The position numbers were made by a program, and so were the translations under genes. Under the pieces are notes generated by a model. The model searched no databases and was not told the origin of the DNA. It saw only the letters and a list, made by a program, of their open reading frames with translations. 64,000 bases of DNA, taken from contig NZ_FOTK01000003.1 of NCBI RefSeq assembly GCF_900114535.1, positions 124,001 to 188,000 on the forward strand, read 5' to 3'. Positions 38,997 through 47,553 of the stretch are shown piece by piece. The stretch is from Methylobacterium pseudosasicola. GTDB lineage: Bacteria > Pseudomonadota > Alphaproteobacteria > Rhizobiales > Beijerinckiaceae. Position 1 is the stretch's first letter. Every line of letters begins with the position of its first letter.

Positions 38997-39923
38997 TTAG
39001 GCGACCTTCGGCAGCACCGCCTCGATTTGGGCTCGGTGCGGCTCCAGCCCGGCGGGCAGCTTCAGGGCGGTGCCGAGGGCGTCGGCCGGCTCATCCACGG
39101 CGAAGCCGGGGGCGTCGGTGGCGATCTCGAACAGCACGCCGCCGGGCTCGCGGAAGTAGACCGACCGGAAATACTGCCGATCGCGCTGCTCGGTGACCTG
39201 GAGGCCGAGAGCGGCCAGCTTGTCCGCCATCGCGGCCTGCGCGGCATCGTCCGCCGCCCGGAACGCGATGTGGTGGACCGAGCCCGCCCCCTGCCGGCCG
39301 CGCAGGAAACCGCCCACCGCCCGGATCGTCACGAAGCTGCCGAGCCCCGCACTGCCGGCGAACCGGATCAGGTTGCCCTCCCGGGCCTCCTCGCGCAGGC
39401 CCAGCACCTCCGTGAGGATCGCGGCCGTGGGATCGGCCGTCTCCAGGAGGAGTGTCACCCCGTGCAGGCCGCGGATCGCGTGCTCGGCGGGAACCTCATC
39501 CGAGGCCCAGCCGGCCTCCGCCTCGGCGTCGTCGATGCCGACCAGCGCCAGCATCATCCCATCGGGATCGCGGAACCGCAGGGTCGGCGCGCCGAACACC
39601 TGGACCAGGGGCTCGTGGGCGACGCCCTTCTCGATCAGCCGGTGGGTCCACCAGCCGATGGAGCCGCGGGGCACCCGGAAGGCGGTCTCCTGGGTCTCGC
39701 CGATCCCGACCCGGCCGGGGGCCGCGTGCTCGATCGGAAAGAAGGTCAGGATCGTCCCGGGCTGCCCGGCCGCGTCGCCGTAATAGAGGTGGTAGGTGCC
39801 GGGATCGTCGAAGTTGACGGTCTTCTTCACCAGCCGCTGGCCGAGCACGCGGGTGTGGAAATCGAGGTTGCGCAGGGCCGGGCCGGAAAAGGCCGTGACG
39901 TGATGGAGGCCGCTCTGCACCAT
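38997..39923 (-). CDS. Ring-cleaving dioxygenase, MhqO/MhqE-like (VOC superfamily)
   Basis: A 308-residue extradiol-type dioxygenase with two VOC halves. Blocks: [95 protein letters not shown] and [17 protein letters not shown]. Metal ligands would be the His of HHVT, the His of VHHIAF and the Glu of LFEIA. In Bacillus such enzymes detoxify quinones or catechols. The ATG at 39923 has GGGAG eight bases upstream. It is the first gene of the minus-strand cluster, divergent from a LysR gene over a short promoter region with a perfect palindrome. Confidence 0.93.
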   Translation of the reverse strand: MVQSGLHHVTAFSGPALRNLDFHTRVLGQRLVKKTVNFDDPGTYHLYYGDAAGQPGTILTFFPIEHAAPGRVGIGETQETAFRVPRGSIGWWTHRLIEKGVAHEPLVQVFGAPTLRFRDPDGMMLALVGIDDAEAEAGWASDEVPAEHAIRGLHGVTLLLETADPTAAILTEVLGLREEAREGNLIRFAGSAGLGSFVTIRAVGGFLRGRQGAGSVHHIAFRAADDAAQAAMADKLAALGLQVTEQRDRQYFRSVYFREPGGVLFEIATDAPGFAVDEPADALGTALKLPAGLEPHRAQIEAVLPKVA

Positions 39924-40009
39924 GACGCTATCTCCCGAGAAGCCGCCGCGCCGGGCGCGGGGCGTTTGCGATGACGGCAATCTGGCCCTTGCCGTCGCGC
40001 CAGAAAATA

Positions 40010-40033
40010 GAAACGATGGAAACCCATCGTTTC
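40010..40033. promoter_or_regulatory. Perfect palindrome in the lysR/dioxygenase promoter region
   Basis: GAAACGATGG and CCATCGTTTC are exact 10-bp inverted arms separated by AAAC. The site lies 87 bp upstream of the dioxygenase start and 14 bp upstream of the lysR start. It is well placed for the LysR product to repress itself and to control the detoxification cluster. Confidence 0.75.
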
Positions 40034-40046
40034 CGGAATACGACCC

Positions 40047-40967
40047 ATGCGGCTCCCCGATTTCGAGGCCTGGGCGGTCTTCGCCAAGGTGGTGGAGGCG
40101 GGCTCCTTCGGCCGGGCCGCGGAGGATCTGGGTCTGTCGAAGGGCACCGTCTCGAAGGCGGTCGGGCGGCTGGAGGCGCGGATCGGCGCACGGCTGTTCA
40201 ACCGCACCTCGCGCAAGCTCGCCCTGACGGAGGCCGGGCACGCCGCCAAGGCCAACGCCGCGCGGATCCTGGCCGAGGGCGAGGCGGCCGAAGCGCTGGC
40301 CATCGCGGGCGCCGCGGAGCCGCGCGGCCTGGTCCGGCTCGCCGCGCCGATGACGTTCGGCGTGATGCATGTCGCGCCGCTCCTGCCGGATTTCCTCCGA
40401 AAGCACCCGGCCGTGTCGGTGGACCTGCATCTCTCGGATGCGGTGGTCGATCTTGTCGGCGGCGGCTTCGATATCGGCCTGCGGATCGCGGCCCTGCCGG
40501 ATTCGTCCCTGCGCGCCCGGCGGCTCTGCGCAATCCGGCGCTCGCTGGTGGCGACGACCGCCTATCTCGACCGGCACGGACGGCCCGCGCATCCGGACGA
40601 CCTCGCCCGCCACGCCTGCCTGGGCTACGCCTACCTGCCGACGCCGGATCGTTGGCGGTTCGTGGACGCGGCCGGCACCGAGGTGGTGGTCGTGCCCGGC
40701 GGCCAGTTGCGGGCGAACAACGCCGAGGCGCTGGCGCCCGCGCTCCGGGCCGGGCTCGGCCTCGCCCTGCAGCCGGATTTCATGATCTGGGACGACCTCG
40801 AAGCCGGCCGCCTGGAGCGGGTCCTGCCCGGCTGGTCGCCGCCGCCGATCGCGCTCCACCTCGTGACGCCCCCCGGCGAGCCACGGCCGGCCCGGATCAC
40901 GGCCCTGATCTTGTATCTCGGTCAGACGCTGGCCCAGGCTCCCTGGGCCGGGCCGGCGAACCGATAG
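40047..40967 (+). CDS. LysR-family transcriptional regulator
   Basis: A 306-residue regulator with an N-terminal winged HTH (WAVFAKVVEAGSFGRAAEDL, GLSKGTVSKAVGRLEARIGA, RLFNRTSRKLALTEAG) and a periplasmic-binding-like effector domain (GLVRLAAPMTFGVMHVAPLL, VVDLVGGGFDIGLRIAALPD). This pattern is that of the AaeR/DsdC-like, single-target LysR proteins. It is divergent from the dioxygenase gene, 123 bp away, and very likely regulates it. The inducer may be a quinone or related electrophile, inferred only from the neighbours. Confidence 0.93.
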   Translation: MRLPDFEAWAVFAKVVEAGSFGRAAEDLGLSKGTVSKAVGRLEARIGARLFNRTSRKLALTEAGHAAKANAARILAEGEAAEALAIAGAAEPRGLVRLAAPMTFGVMHVAPLLPDFLRKHPAVSVDLHLSDAVVDLVGGGFDIGLRIAALPDSSLRARRLCAIRRSLVATTAYLDRHGRPAHPDDLARHACLGYAYLPTPDRWRFVDAAGTEVVVVPGGQLRANNAEALAPALRAGLGLALQPDFMIWDDLEAGRLERVLPGWSPPPIALHLVTPPGEPRPARITALILYLGQTLAQAPWAGPANR

Positions 40968-41559
40968 GAGCTGCGGTTTTCGGACAGGGCCGCCGAACGC
41001 CGGCAGCGGCTCGGCGTGCACGCATCGCCGCACCCCTTTGAGCGAGGGAGGAAAGCGATGGGCCTCGCGCGCATCCTGTCGACGTTCGATCCGCGTCTCC
41101 GCCCGCCGATGGCGCTGAGCCAGCGCCCGTCCGGGCCCAGAGGGAGCACGACCGTTATGTCGGAATCGTACCGTCCCCACGCCGCAAATGATTTTATACA
41201 AATATTCTTGACTTGCCAGATCGTATCTGGCCTGCTTGTAAAAGCTTATATACCTTCAGTTACTTATAGGCATCGGTGTCTGGAAGCGGTCGGTCTACGT
41301 CCGATCCTGGCGTCCGCTAGGCAGTTGATGGGCGCTTTGTCTGGGCGGATACGTTGCTTGATCGACCCCCGAACCGTCTTGAAGGCAGGGCTGCCGCCGC
41401 GCGTCCTCGCAGTCCCGCGATGAGACGGGCCCTGCGCGCGTTGCGCTGCTCCCTCGTGAGCCTGTCGACTTTCACGCGCCTCCGAACCGGGCAGCGGCCC
41501 GGCGACGGCGCGCGCACTGCCCGGTTCGGGGCATATTCATCCGCTCCGGCGAGGCCCTG
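40968..41559. other. Intergenic region upstream of the GntR gene
   Basis: 592 bp without a supported gene. GC-rich at the ends, but 41180-41280 is AT-rich and contains the inverted repeat at 41215-41231 and a TTGACT hexamer at 41208. A frame of 135 codons over 41016-41423 has no domain and mixed composition; I do not call it. Confidence 0.5.
41215..41231. promoter_or_regulatory. Inverted repeat overlapping a -35-like box
   Basis: GCCAGAT-CGT-ATCTGGC is a perfect 7-bp-arm repeat directly after TTGACT (41208-41213) in an AT-rich promoter-like patch, about 330 bp before the GntR gene. It may be an operator; which gene it controls is unclear. Confidence 0.4.
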
Positions 41560-42252
41560 ATGTCCCCTGCGGCCCATGTTCGATCCGCACCGGACCGGCT
41601 GGTTCACAAGACCGTGGCCGCGGCCGTCGCCGAGTCGCTGCGGCAGCGGATCCTGATCGGCGAGCTTCCGCCCGGGACGCAGCTGCGCCAGGACGCGCTG
41701 GCGGAAGAGTTCGGGATCAGCCGGATCCCGATCCGGGAGGCCCTGCTGCAACTCGAAGCCACCGGCCTGATCAAGATCATGCCGCATCGCGGCGCCGTGG
41801 TCTCGGGCCTGTCGGTGGAGGAGGTGGAAGACATCTTCACCCTCCGGGTCCAGCTGGAGCCGGAATTGCTGGCCCTCTCGGCGCGGCGTTTCTCCGAGGA
41901 GAACATCCTGGAGCTGCGCAGCCTCACCGAGGAATACAGCGCCGCCCTTGAGGCCGGGGAAATCCTGCGCTGGGGCGAGCTGAACCGCCGCTTCCACCTC
42001 GATCTGCTGCAGCACGCCGAGCGCCCGCGCTCGCTCAACATCGTCGCCGGATTGCTGCAGGATTGCGACCGCCCGACCCGGCTCCAGCTCTCGGCCTCCG
42101 GGGACGTCGCCCGGGCCGACCGGGAGCACCGGGAGATCCTCGCCCTGTGCGAGGCCGGGAAGATCGAAGCCGCTGCCGATCACCTGCGCAGCCATATCGA
42201 GCACGCCGCGCAATCCCTGATCGCGATTTATCGGCGTGCGCTCAGCGCGTGA
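41560..42252 (+). CDS. GntR-family regulator, FCD subfamily
   Basis: A 230-residue regulator. The winged HTH contains VAESLRQRILIGELPPGTQL, EEFGISRIPIREALLQLEAT and GLIKIMPHRGAVVSGLSVEE; the helical FCD ligand domain includes EDIFTLRVQLEPELLALSAR, LNRRFHLDLLQHAERPR and ADHLRSHIEHA, where Asp/His residues usually bind a metal. The ATG at 41560 has GAGG upstream. It is convergent with the gbsR gene 15 bp away, and its target is not obvious. Confidence 0.92.
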   Translation: MSPAAHVRSAPDRLVHKTVAAAVAESLRQRILIGELPPGTQLRQDALAEEFGISRIPIREALLQLEATGLIKIMPHRGAVVSGLSVEEVEDIFTLRVQLEPELLALSARRFSEENILELRSLTEEYSAALEAGEILRWGELNRRFHLDLLQHAERPRSLNIVAGLLQDCDRPTRLQLSASGDVARADREHREILALCEAGKIEAAADHLRSHIEHAAQSLIAIYRRALSA

Positions 42253-42267
42253 GGCGGCAGCTGCCCC

Positions 42268-42846
42268 TCACGCGCCCTTGTCCGTGCGCCCCGCGAGCCG
42301 GCCGGGCAGGCCGGTCAGGCGGTCCTTCATCGCCAGCACCTTCTGGACCTTCGAGCCGAGGGTGAGGAGCTGGACCAGGCGCTCGGTGTCGAGGCGGCGC
42401 ACGTCGGCGTACCAGCCGGCAAAGAGCTCGAACAGGTCGTGCATCTCCCGGAGCCGGGCCTGGGCGTGGCGCTCGGCCTCGGTCCCGGCCTCCACCATCA
42501 GCAATTCACGCAGGAGTGTGAGCGTGGGGTCAATCTCGCGCTTCTTGCGCTCCTCGACCAGGGTGCGGACGATCTGCCAGATATCCTCCGGGGTGGCGAA
42601 GTAGTCGCGCCGATCCCCGGGCACGTGCTGGAGCCGCACGAGGTTCCAGGCCTGCAGCTCCTTGAGGCCCATGCTGACGTTGGAGCGCGAGACGCCCAGC
42701 CGCTCGACGATCTCGTCGGCGTTGAGCGGCCGCTCGGCCACGAACAGCAGGGCGTAGATCTGCCCCACGGTCCGGTTGATGCCCCAGCGCGAGCCCATCT
42801 CGCCGAAATGCAGGACGAAGGTCTGGACCAGGGGAGGCAGGTGCAC
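42268..42846 (-). CDS. GbsR/MarR-family transcriptional regulator
   Basis: A 192-residue winged-HTH regulator of the GbsR subgroup: FVLHFGEMGSRWGINRTVGQ, IYALLFVAERPLNADEIVER, LGVSRSNVSMGLKELQAWNL and VPGDRRDYFATPEDIWQIVR. The second half is helical and probably dimerising. It follows the DUF2474 gene by 58 bp on the same strand, so it appears to be the last gene of the cydAB operon. It is a good candidate to bind the 18-bp palindrome upstream of cydA and regulate the operon, including itself. Confidence 0.9.
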   Translation of the reverse strand: MHLPPLVQTFVLHFGEMGSRWGINRTVGQIYALLFVAERPLNADEIVERLGVSRSNVSMGLKELQAWNLVRLQHVPGDRRDYFATPEDIWQIVRTLVEERKKREIDPTLTLLRELLMVEAGTEAERHAQARLREMHDLFELFAGWYADVRRLDTERLVQLLTLGSKVQKVLAMKDRLTGLPGRLAGRTDKGA

Positions 42847-42904
42847 GGCGGCGATCCGTCGAACGGTTCAGGCCCCGGGGAAAGCGGGGGGCGTCGCCCG
42901 CTTA

Positions 42905-43027
42905 TCAGCTCTTGAGCCAGAACCGGAGAAGCGTCGCCACGGCGCCGAGGCCGAGGATGCTTCCGGCCCAGATCGCGGCGAACCAGGCGAGGCGTTTCCA
43001 GAGGGGGAGCGGGGTTGCAGGCGCCAT
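42905..43027 (-). CDS. DUF2474 small subunit-like membrane peptide of bd oxidase
   Basis: A 40-residue protein starting MAPATPLPLWKRLAWFAAIW with one membrane helix and ending ATLLRFWLKS. DUF2474 peptides occur after cydB in many proteobacteria and are considered accessory subunits comparable to CydX. Its ATG overlaps the cydB stop (TGATG), indicating coupled translation. It is shorter than most gene callers' thresholds. Confidence 0.85.
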   Translation of the reverse strand: MAPATPLPLWKRLAWFAAIWAGSILGLGAVATLLRFWLKS

Positions 43028-44034
43028 CAGTGATACCCGTGCGCGTCGACCTTCCCGCGGAACACCCAGTAGGAATACGCGGTGTAGATCAGGATGATCG
43101 GGACCAGGACCGAGGCGCCGACCAGCAGGAACACCTGGCTCGCCTCGGGGGCGGCGGCCTGCCAGATCGTGATCCGGCCCGGCACCACGTCGGGGAAGAT
43201 GCTGATCCCGAGCCCGAGGAACGACAGGGCGAACAGGCCGAGTGCGATCAGGAACGGGGCCCGCTCGCCCCCGCCCCGCAGGGTCCGCCACAGGGCGACG
43301 GCGGCGAGCGCCACGAGCAGCGGCACCTGCGCCGAGACCAGGACGTTCGGCATCGCCAGCCAGCGCTCGAAGTAGCGCCCCTGCAGGAACAGCGTCGCGG
43401 CGCTGACCAGCGCGATCGCCGCCACGGTGGCGATGGTCAGGCGCTGGGCGAGGCGGCGGGCCTGGATCTGGAGCAGCCCTTCGGTGCGCATCACCAGCCA
43501 GGTCGCCCCGAGCAGGGCGTAGGCGACCACGAGGCTCGCGCCGACCAGCAGGCTGAACGGGGTCAGCCAGTCCCACCAGCCGCCGGCATAGGCGCGGCCC
43601 TCGACCGCGATGCCCTGCAACAGGGCCCCAAGGGCGATCCCCTGGGCGAGCGCCGCCACCACCGAGCCGCCCGTGAAGGCGATATCCCAGGCCGCCCGGT
43701 GGCCGGGATCGCGCCAGCGGAACTCGAAGGCGACGCCGCGAAAGATCAGCCCGAGCAGCATGGCGATGATCGGGGCGTAGAGCGCCGGCAGGATCACCGC
43801 GTAGGCCAGCGGGAAGGCCGCGAACAGGCCGCCGCCGCCCAGAACCAGCCAGGTCTCGTTGCCGTCCCAGACGGGGGCGACCGAGTTCATGGCGGTGTCG
43901 CGCTCCGGCCCCGGCCGCAGGGCCGGGAACAGGATGCCGATGCCGAGATCGAAGCCGTCCATGACGATGTAGGCGAAGACCGCGAAGGCGATCACGAACG
44001 CCCAGATCACGGTGAGATCGACGCTGTGGATCAT
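43027..44034 (-). CDS. cydB: Cytochrome bd-type quinol oxidase subunit II
   Basis: Subunit II of the terminal oxidase, 335 residues with about eight or nine membrane helices. Blocks: LTVIWAFVIAFAVFAYIVMD, GFDLGIGILFPALRPG, NSVAPVWDGNETWLVLGGGG, FAAFPLAYAVILPALYAPII and the end VLVPIILIYTAYSYWVFRGK. I use the ATG at 44034 (MIHSVDLT); an in-frame start at 44145 would overlap cydA. It follows cydA by 7 bp and overlaps the DUF2474 gene. The complex oxidises quinol and reduces oxygen in the cytoplasmic membrane. Confidence 0.96.
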   Translation of the reverse strand: MIHSVDLTVIWAFVIAFAVFAYIVMDGFDLGIGILFPALRPGPERDTAMNSVAPVWDGNETWLVLGGGGLFAAFPLAYAVILPALYAPIIAMLLGLIFRGVAFEFRWRDPGHRAAWDIAFTGGSVVAALAQGIALGALLQGIAVEGRAYAGGWWDWLTPFSLLVGASLVVAYALLGATWLVMRTEGLLQIQARRLAQRLTIATVAAIALVSAATLFLQGRYFERWLAMPNVLVSAQVPLLVALAAVALWRTLRGGGERAPFLIALGLFALSFLGLGISIFPDVVPGRITIWQAAAPEASQVFLLVGASVLVPIILIYTAYSYWVFRGKVDAHGYH

Positions 44035-44041
44035 GGCTGCC

Positions 44042-45460
44042 TCACTCGGCCGGCTGGAGGGCGCGGTCGGGATCGACCGAGGGAGCGGGGGTGATGCCGG
44101 CGGTGCGGATCGGCACGCCGGGCTCGATCCCGCTCTCACCTTCATGGGGCGGCTTGGCCATCAGGCGCAGGATGTACAGAACCCCCATGGCAAAGACGGA
44201 AAAATAGATCACCACGAAGGCGGTGAGCGAGGCGGCCACGGCCGGACCGTGGAGCGGCGAGGCGGATTGGGCGGTCCGCAGCAGGCCGTAGACCGTGTAG
44301 GGCTGGCGCCCGACCTCGGTGGTGATCCAGCCGGCCAGCACCGCCACGAACCCGGCCGGACCCATGGCGATGGCGAAGCGGTGCAGCGGGCTCCACCGGT
44401 AGAGCGCCCCGCGCCAGCGCGCGAGCAGGCTGATCGCGCCGAGGAGCAGCATCAGCATGCCGAGCCCGACCATGATGCGGAACGACCAGAACACGATGGG
44501 CACCGGCGGCCAATCCTTGCGCGGCAGGCTGTCGAGGCCGGCGAGCGGCGCGTCCAGGCTGTGCTTGAGCACGAGCGAGGACAGCTTCGGGATCTCCACC
44601 GCGTAGCGGATCGTGCCGGCCTCTTGGTCGGGCAGGCCGAACAGCACGAGCGGCGCCCCGTCCGGATGGCTCTGGAAGTGCCCCTCCATGGCCATGACCT
44701 TGGCGGGCTGGTGCTCCAGGGTGTTGAGCCCGTGGGCGTCGCCGGCGAAGATCTGGACCGGCGCCACCAGGGCGGCCATCCACATCGCCATCGAGAACAT
44801 CGTCCGGGCGGCCGGGTTGGTGCGGTCGCGCAGCAGGTGCCAGGCGCCGACCGCGCCGACCACCAGGGCGGTCGTCAGGTAGGCCGCCAGCACCATGTGG
44901 ACGAGGCGGAACGGGAAGGACGGGTTGAACACGATCGCCCACCAGTCCAGCGGCACGAACTGGCCCTCGGCGTTGGTGCCGTAGCCGGCCGGCGTCTGCA
45001 TCCAGGAATTCACCGACAGGATCCAGAACGCCGAGAAGAAGGTCCCGAACGCCACCATCAGGGTCGCGGCGAAGTGGAGCCGCGGCCCGACCTTGCTCAT
45101 CCCGAACAGCATGACCCCGAGGAAGCCCGCCTCCAGGAAGAACGCCGACAGTACCTCGTAGGCCATCATCGGGCCGAGCACCGGTCCGGTCTTGTCGGAG
45201 AAGACCGACCAGTTGGTGCCGAACTGATAGGACATCACCAGGCCGGAGACGACGCCCATGGCGAAGGCGATGGCAAAAATCTTCAGCCAGTACTTGAACA
45301 GGTCCATGAAGACCTGCCGGCCGGTTGCGAGAAACAGGCCCTCCAGCACGGCGAGGAAGCTTGCCAGCCCGATCGAGAAGGCTGGGAACACGATGTGGAA
45401 GGCGATCGTGAAGCCGAACTGGATGCGGGCGAGGATGAGGGGGTCGAGGGTGTCGAGCAC
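44042..45460 (-). CDS. cydA: Cytochrome bd-type (CIO-like) quinol oxidase subunit I
   Basis: Haem-bearing subunit I, 472 residues. ARIQFGFTIAFHIVFPAFSI carries the conserved His22. Later come SYQFGTNWSVFSDKTGPVLG, EVLSAFFLEAGFLGVMLFG and VFNPSFPFRLVHMVLAAYLT (haem b His). The Q loop is short, as in cyanide-insensitive oxidases (CioA). The usual GRQPW motif reads GRQPYTVYGLLRTA, with Tyr for Trp. Such oxidases allow respiration at low oxygen or with inhibitors. It is first in the cydA-cydB-DUF2474-gbsR operon, preceded by a perfect palindrome. Confidence 0.96.
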   Translation of the reverse strand: MLDTLDPLILARIQFGFTIAFHIVFPAFSIGLASFLAVLEGLFLATGRQVFMDLFKYWLKIFAIAFAMGVVSGLVMSYQFGTNWSVFSDKTGPVLGPMMAYEVLSAFFLEAGFLGVMLFGMSKVGPRLHFAATLMVAFGTFFSAFWILSVNSWMQTPAGYGTNAEGQFVPLDWWAIVFNPSFPFRLVHMVLAAYLTTALVVGAVGAWHLLRDRTNPAARTMFSMAMWMAALVAPVQIFAGDAHGLNTLEHQPAKVMAMEGHFQSHPDGAPLVLFGLPDQEAGTIRYAVEIPKLSSLVLKHSLDAPLAGLDSLPRKDWPPVPIVFWSFRIMVGLGMLMLLLGAISLLARWRGALYRWSPLHRFAIAMGPAGFVAVLAGWITTEVGRQPYTVYGLLRTAQSASPLHGPAVAASLTAFVVIYFSVFAMGVLYILRLMAKPPHEGESGIEPGVPIRTAGITPAPSVDPDRALQPAE

Positions 45461-45502
45461 GACGAATCTCCGGCTCGGGATCTGCGACTCGACTTATAGC
45501 AA

Positions 45503-45520
45503 TTTCAGAAATTTCTGAAA
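45503..45520. promoter_or_regulatory. Perfect 18-bp palindrome upstream of cydA
   Basis: TTTCAGAAATTTCTGAAA, centred about 51 bp upstream of the cydA start codon, with an outer GACTT/AAGTC pair suggesting an even larger symmetric site. It sits where an operator would block or recruit RNA polymerase for the cyd operon. The operon ends with a GbsR/MarR regulator, the obvious candidate ligand; the divergent aminotransferase promoter may also be affected. Confidence 0.75.
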
Positions 45521-45696
45521 AGTCGATAATCACAGGGCTGTCGCGGCGGCCGTGCAGGCCTGGACGCGCGCGGCCGGACACGGCAGGTTCGGGGCGATTC
45601 CCCGTACGGTCGGGAGCTTGCAAGCGCGGTGCCCGCCCTCGGGCCACCGCGTCGCGCGACACGCCGCTCCCCGGACACCACGAGACCCGTCGCCCC

Positions 45697-46905
45697 ATGG
45701 CCGAACCCGTTGCCGCCGTCTCCATCGACGCGCCCGTCGACCTCGCCGCCGCGCTCTCGGAGCGCATCCGCGGGATCGGCACGAGCCAAATCGGGTTGGT
45801 GGCGGATCGCGGCCGGGACGACCCCGATGTGGTGAAGCTCTGGATCGGCGAAGGCGACCTGCCGACGCCGCCCTTCATCGTCGAGGCGGCGCACCGGGCG
45901 ATGCAGGCCGGGCATACCCGCTACACCACGTCGCTCGGCCTGCCGGCCCTGCGGGCGGCGCTCAGCGCCTATCACGCCCGGCACTGGGGCGTGGACGTCC
46001 CGGCGGACAGGTTCGCCGTTACGGCCGGCGGCATGAACGCGATCATGCAGGCCGCGCAGGCGCTGCTGGAGCCGGGCGACGAGATCCTCATCCCCGCCCC
46101 GGCCTGGCCGAACCTCGCCGAGGCAGTCCGCATCACCGGCGGCGTGCCGGTGACCGTGCCCTACCGGATCCAGCCGGACGGGCGGTTCTCGCTGCCGCTC
46201 GCCGACATCGAGGCGGCGCTGACCCCGCGCACCCGGGTGATCATGGTCAATTCGCCCTCGAACCCGACCGGCTGGACCATGCCGCTTTCGGAGATGACGG
46301 CTCTGCGCGATCTCGCCCGCGCGCGCGGCCTGTGGATCCTGTCGGACGAGGTCTACGCGCACTTCACCTACGGCAACCAGATCGCGCCGTCCTTCCTGCA
46401 GATCTGCACGGAGGACGACCGCCTGATCGTCACCAACACCTTCTCGAAGAACTGGGCGATGACCGGCTGGCGCGCCGGCTGGGTGATCTTCCCCCGGGGC
46501 CTGGCGCCGACCTTCGCCAAGCTCGGGCAGTACAGCACCACCTCGATCCCGACCTTCATCCAGCACGCCTGCGTCGCCGCCCTCGAGGAGGGCGACGGCT
46601 TCATCCGCACCATGGTCGACCGCTGCGCCGAGGCCCGCACGATCCTGGTGGATGGGCTGGCAAGCCTGCCCGGCGTGACGGTGGCCCCGCCGGACGGCGC
46701 CTTCTACCTCATGCCCCGGATCGCCGGCGACGAGCCGAGCCTCGAACTCGCCTACCGCCTTCTGCGGGAGGCGAAGGTCGGCGTGGCGCCCGGCACCGCC
46801 TTCGGGCCGGAGGGCGAGGGTCTGGTGCGGATCTGCTTCGCCATCAGCCCGGAGCTGGCACGCGAGGCGGTGGACCGGCTGACACGGGTGCTGGGGCGGA
46901 TCTGA
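45697..46905 (+). CDS. PLP-dependent class I/II aminotransferase
   Basis: A 402-residue fold-type I aminotransferase. VVKLWIGEGDLPTPPFIVEA and FAVTAGGMNAIMQAAQALLE form the N-terminal part. Cofactor residues: VNSPSNPTGWTMP, LWILSDEVYAHFTY and the Schiff-base Lys in TNTFSKNWAMTGWRAGWVIF; the C-terminal Arg in EGLVRICFAI binds carboxylate. This is the AspB-like pyridoxal-dependent group; the amino donor is not determined. It starts 236 bp from cydA in the opposite direction. Confidence 0.92.
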   Translation: MAEPVAAVSIDAPVDLAAALSERIRGIGTSQIGLVADRGRDDPDVVKLWIGEGDLPTPPFIVEAAHRAMQAGHTRYTTSLGLPALRAALSAYHARHWGVDVPADRFAVTAGGMNAIMQAAQALLEPGDEILIPAPAWPNLAEAVRITGGVPVTVPYRIQPDGRFSLPLADIEAALTPRTRVIMVNSPSNPTGWTMPLSEMTALRDLARARGLWILSDEVYAHFTYGNQIAPSFLQICTEDDRLIVTNTFSKNWAMTGWRAGWVIFPRGLAPTFAKLGQYSTTSIPTFIQHACVAALEEGDGFIRTMVDRCAEARTILVDGLASLPGVTVAPPDGAFYLMPRIAGDEPSLELAYRLLREAKVGVAPGTAFGPEGEGLVRICFAISPELAREAVDRLTRVLGRI

Positions 46906-47553
46906 CCCCGTCCCCGCGTACGCGTACTTTATCTTTGCCGCACAAGGCTGAGACAGGGAATGATGCGGTCATGCGATCGTCCCACCCGCTCTGGCCGCAA
47001 AGCGGAGCGTCTAACGGAGAAGCACACTGGAGGCGAAGCGTAGTGAGTCGCGGACAGCACAACGTTTGACACCCTGTAAACGGCCCATTGTCTCGGATCC
47101 GTTTAAGAACGCCGGGAAGATGAACAACAGCGATAGCGTCGGAGATACCGACTTGGGGATCGGTTGTGTTTCATTAGAAAGGGAACGTAGCTCCATATTG
47201 GTATGGTCAGATCGCTCAAAATTTCTGTCAGACGATGGAGCGCCTGACGTAACATTTTTCCACAGCAAAGTTTGGGGTACTATACTAGATCTTTTACAAT
47301 ACAGACCGTATTTCTGTTCTGATACCGGTGCGTATCTATTGTATTTCTGATCGGTATATTAGATCTATATTCGATTAGCGGGATTAATTTGCGTATTTTT
47401 GCTCTTTACTTCGAATGCTGAAAATTTAAACGTCTTTTACCGATGATAAAGGTTCTTTAAGAGATCATGAAGTTTAAACCATAGCTATATCAAAAATACA
47501 AAATTATATTCAGCCGGATTTATGACTTACATGATGACTGAGAGTCAGAAATA
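46906..47553. other. AT-rich islet with no convincing gene in its left part
   Basis: GC drops sharply from about 47070 and stays low to 48050. A plus-strand frame of up to 94 codons spans 47066-47350 (internal ATG at 47120) and a minus-strand frame of 85 codons spans 47011-47268. Neither shows a domain, so both are unproven. 47350-47553 is very AT-rich and probably contains the promoter of the lipoprotein gene that follows. Confidence 0.5.

Noticed and set aside
41016..41423. 135-codon plus-strand frame
   Set aside because: Crosses the AT-rich promoter patch, has no domain, and its codon pattern changes midway; better explained as intergenic.
44012..45499. 495-codon frame opposite cydA
   Set aside because: Antisense to CydA, extremely His/Arg/Gln-rich without a fold.
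47011..47350. Two overlapping frames (94 codons plus, 85 codons minus) in the AT-rich islet
   Set aside because: Neither has a recognisable motif or convincing start; they may be chance frames in transferred DNA.
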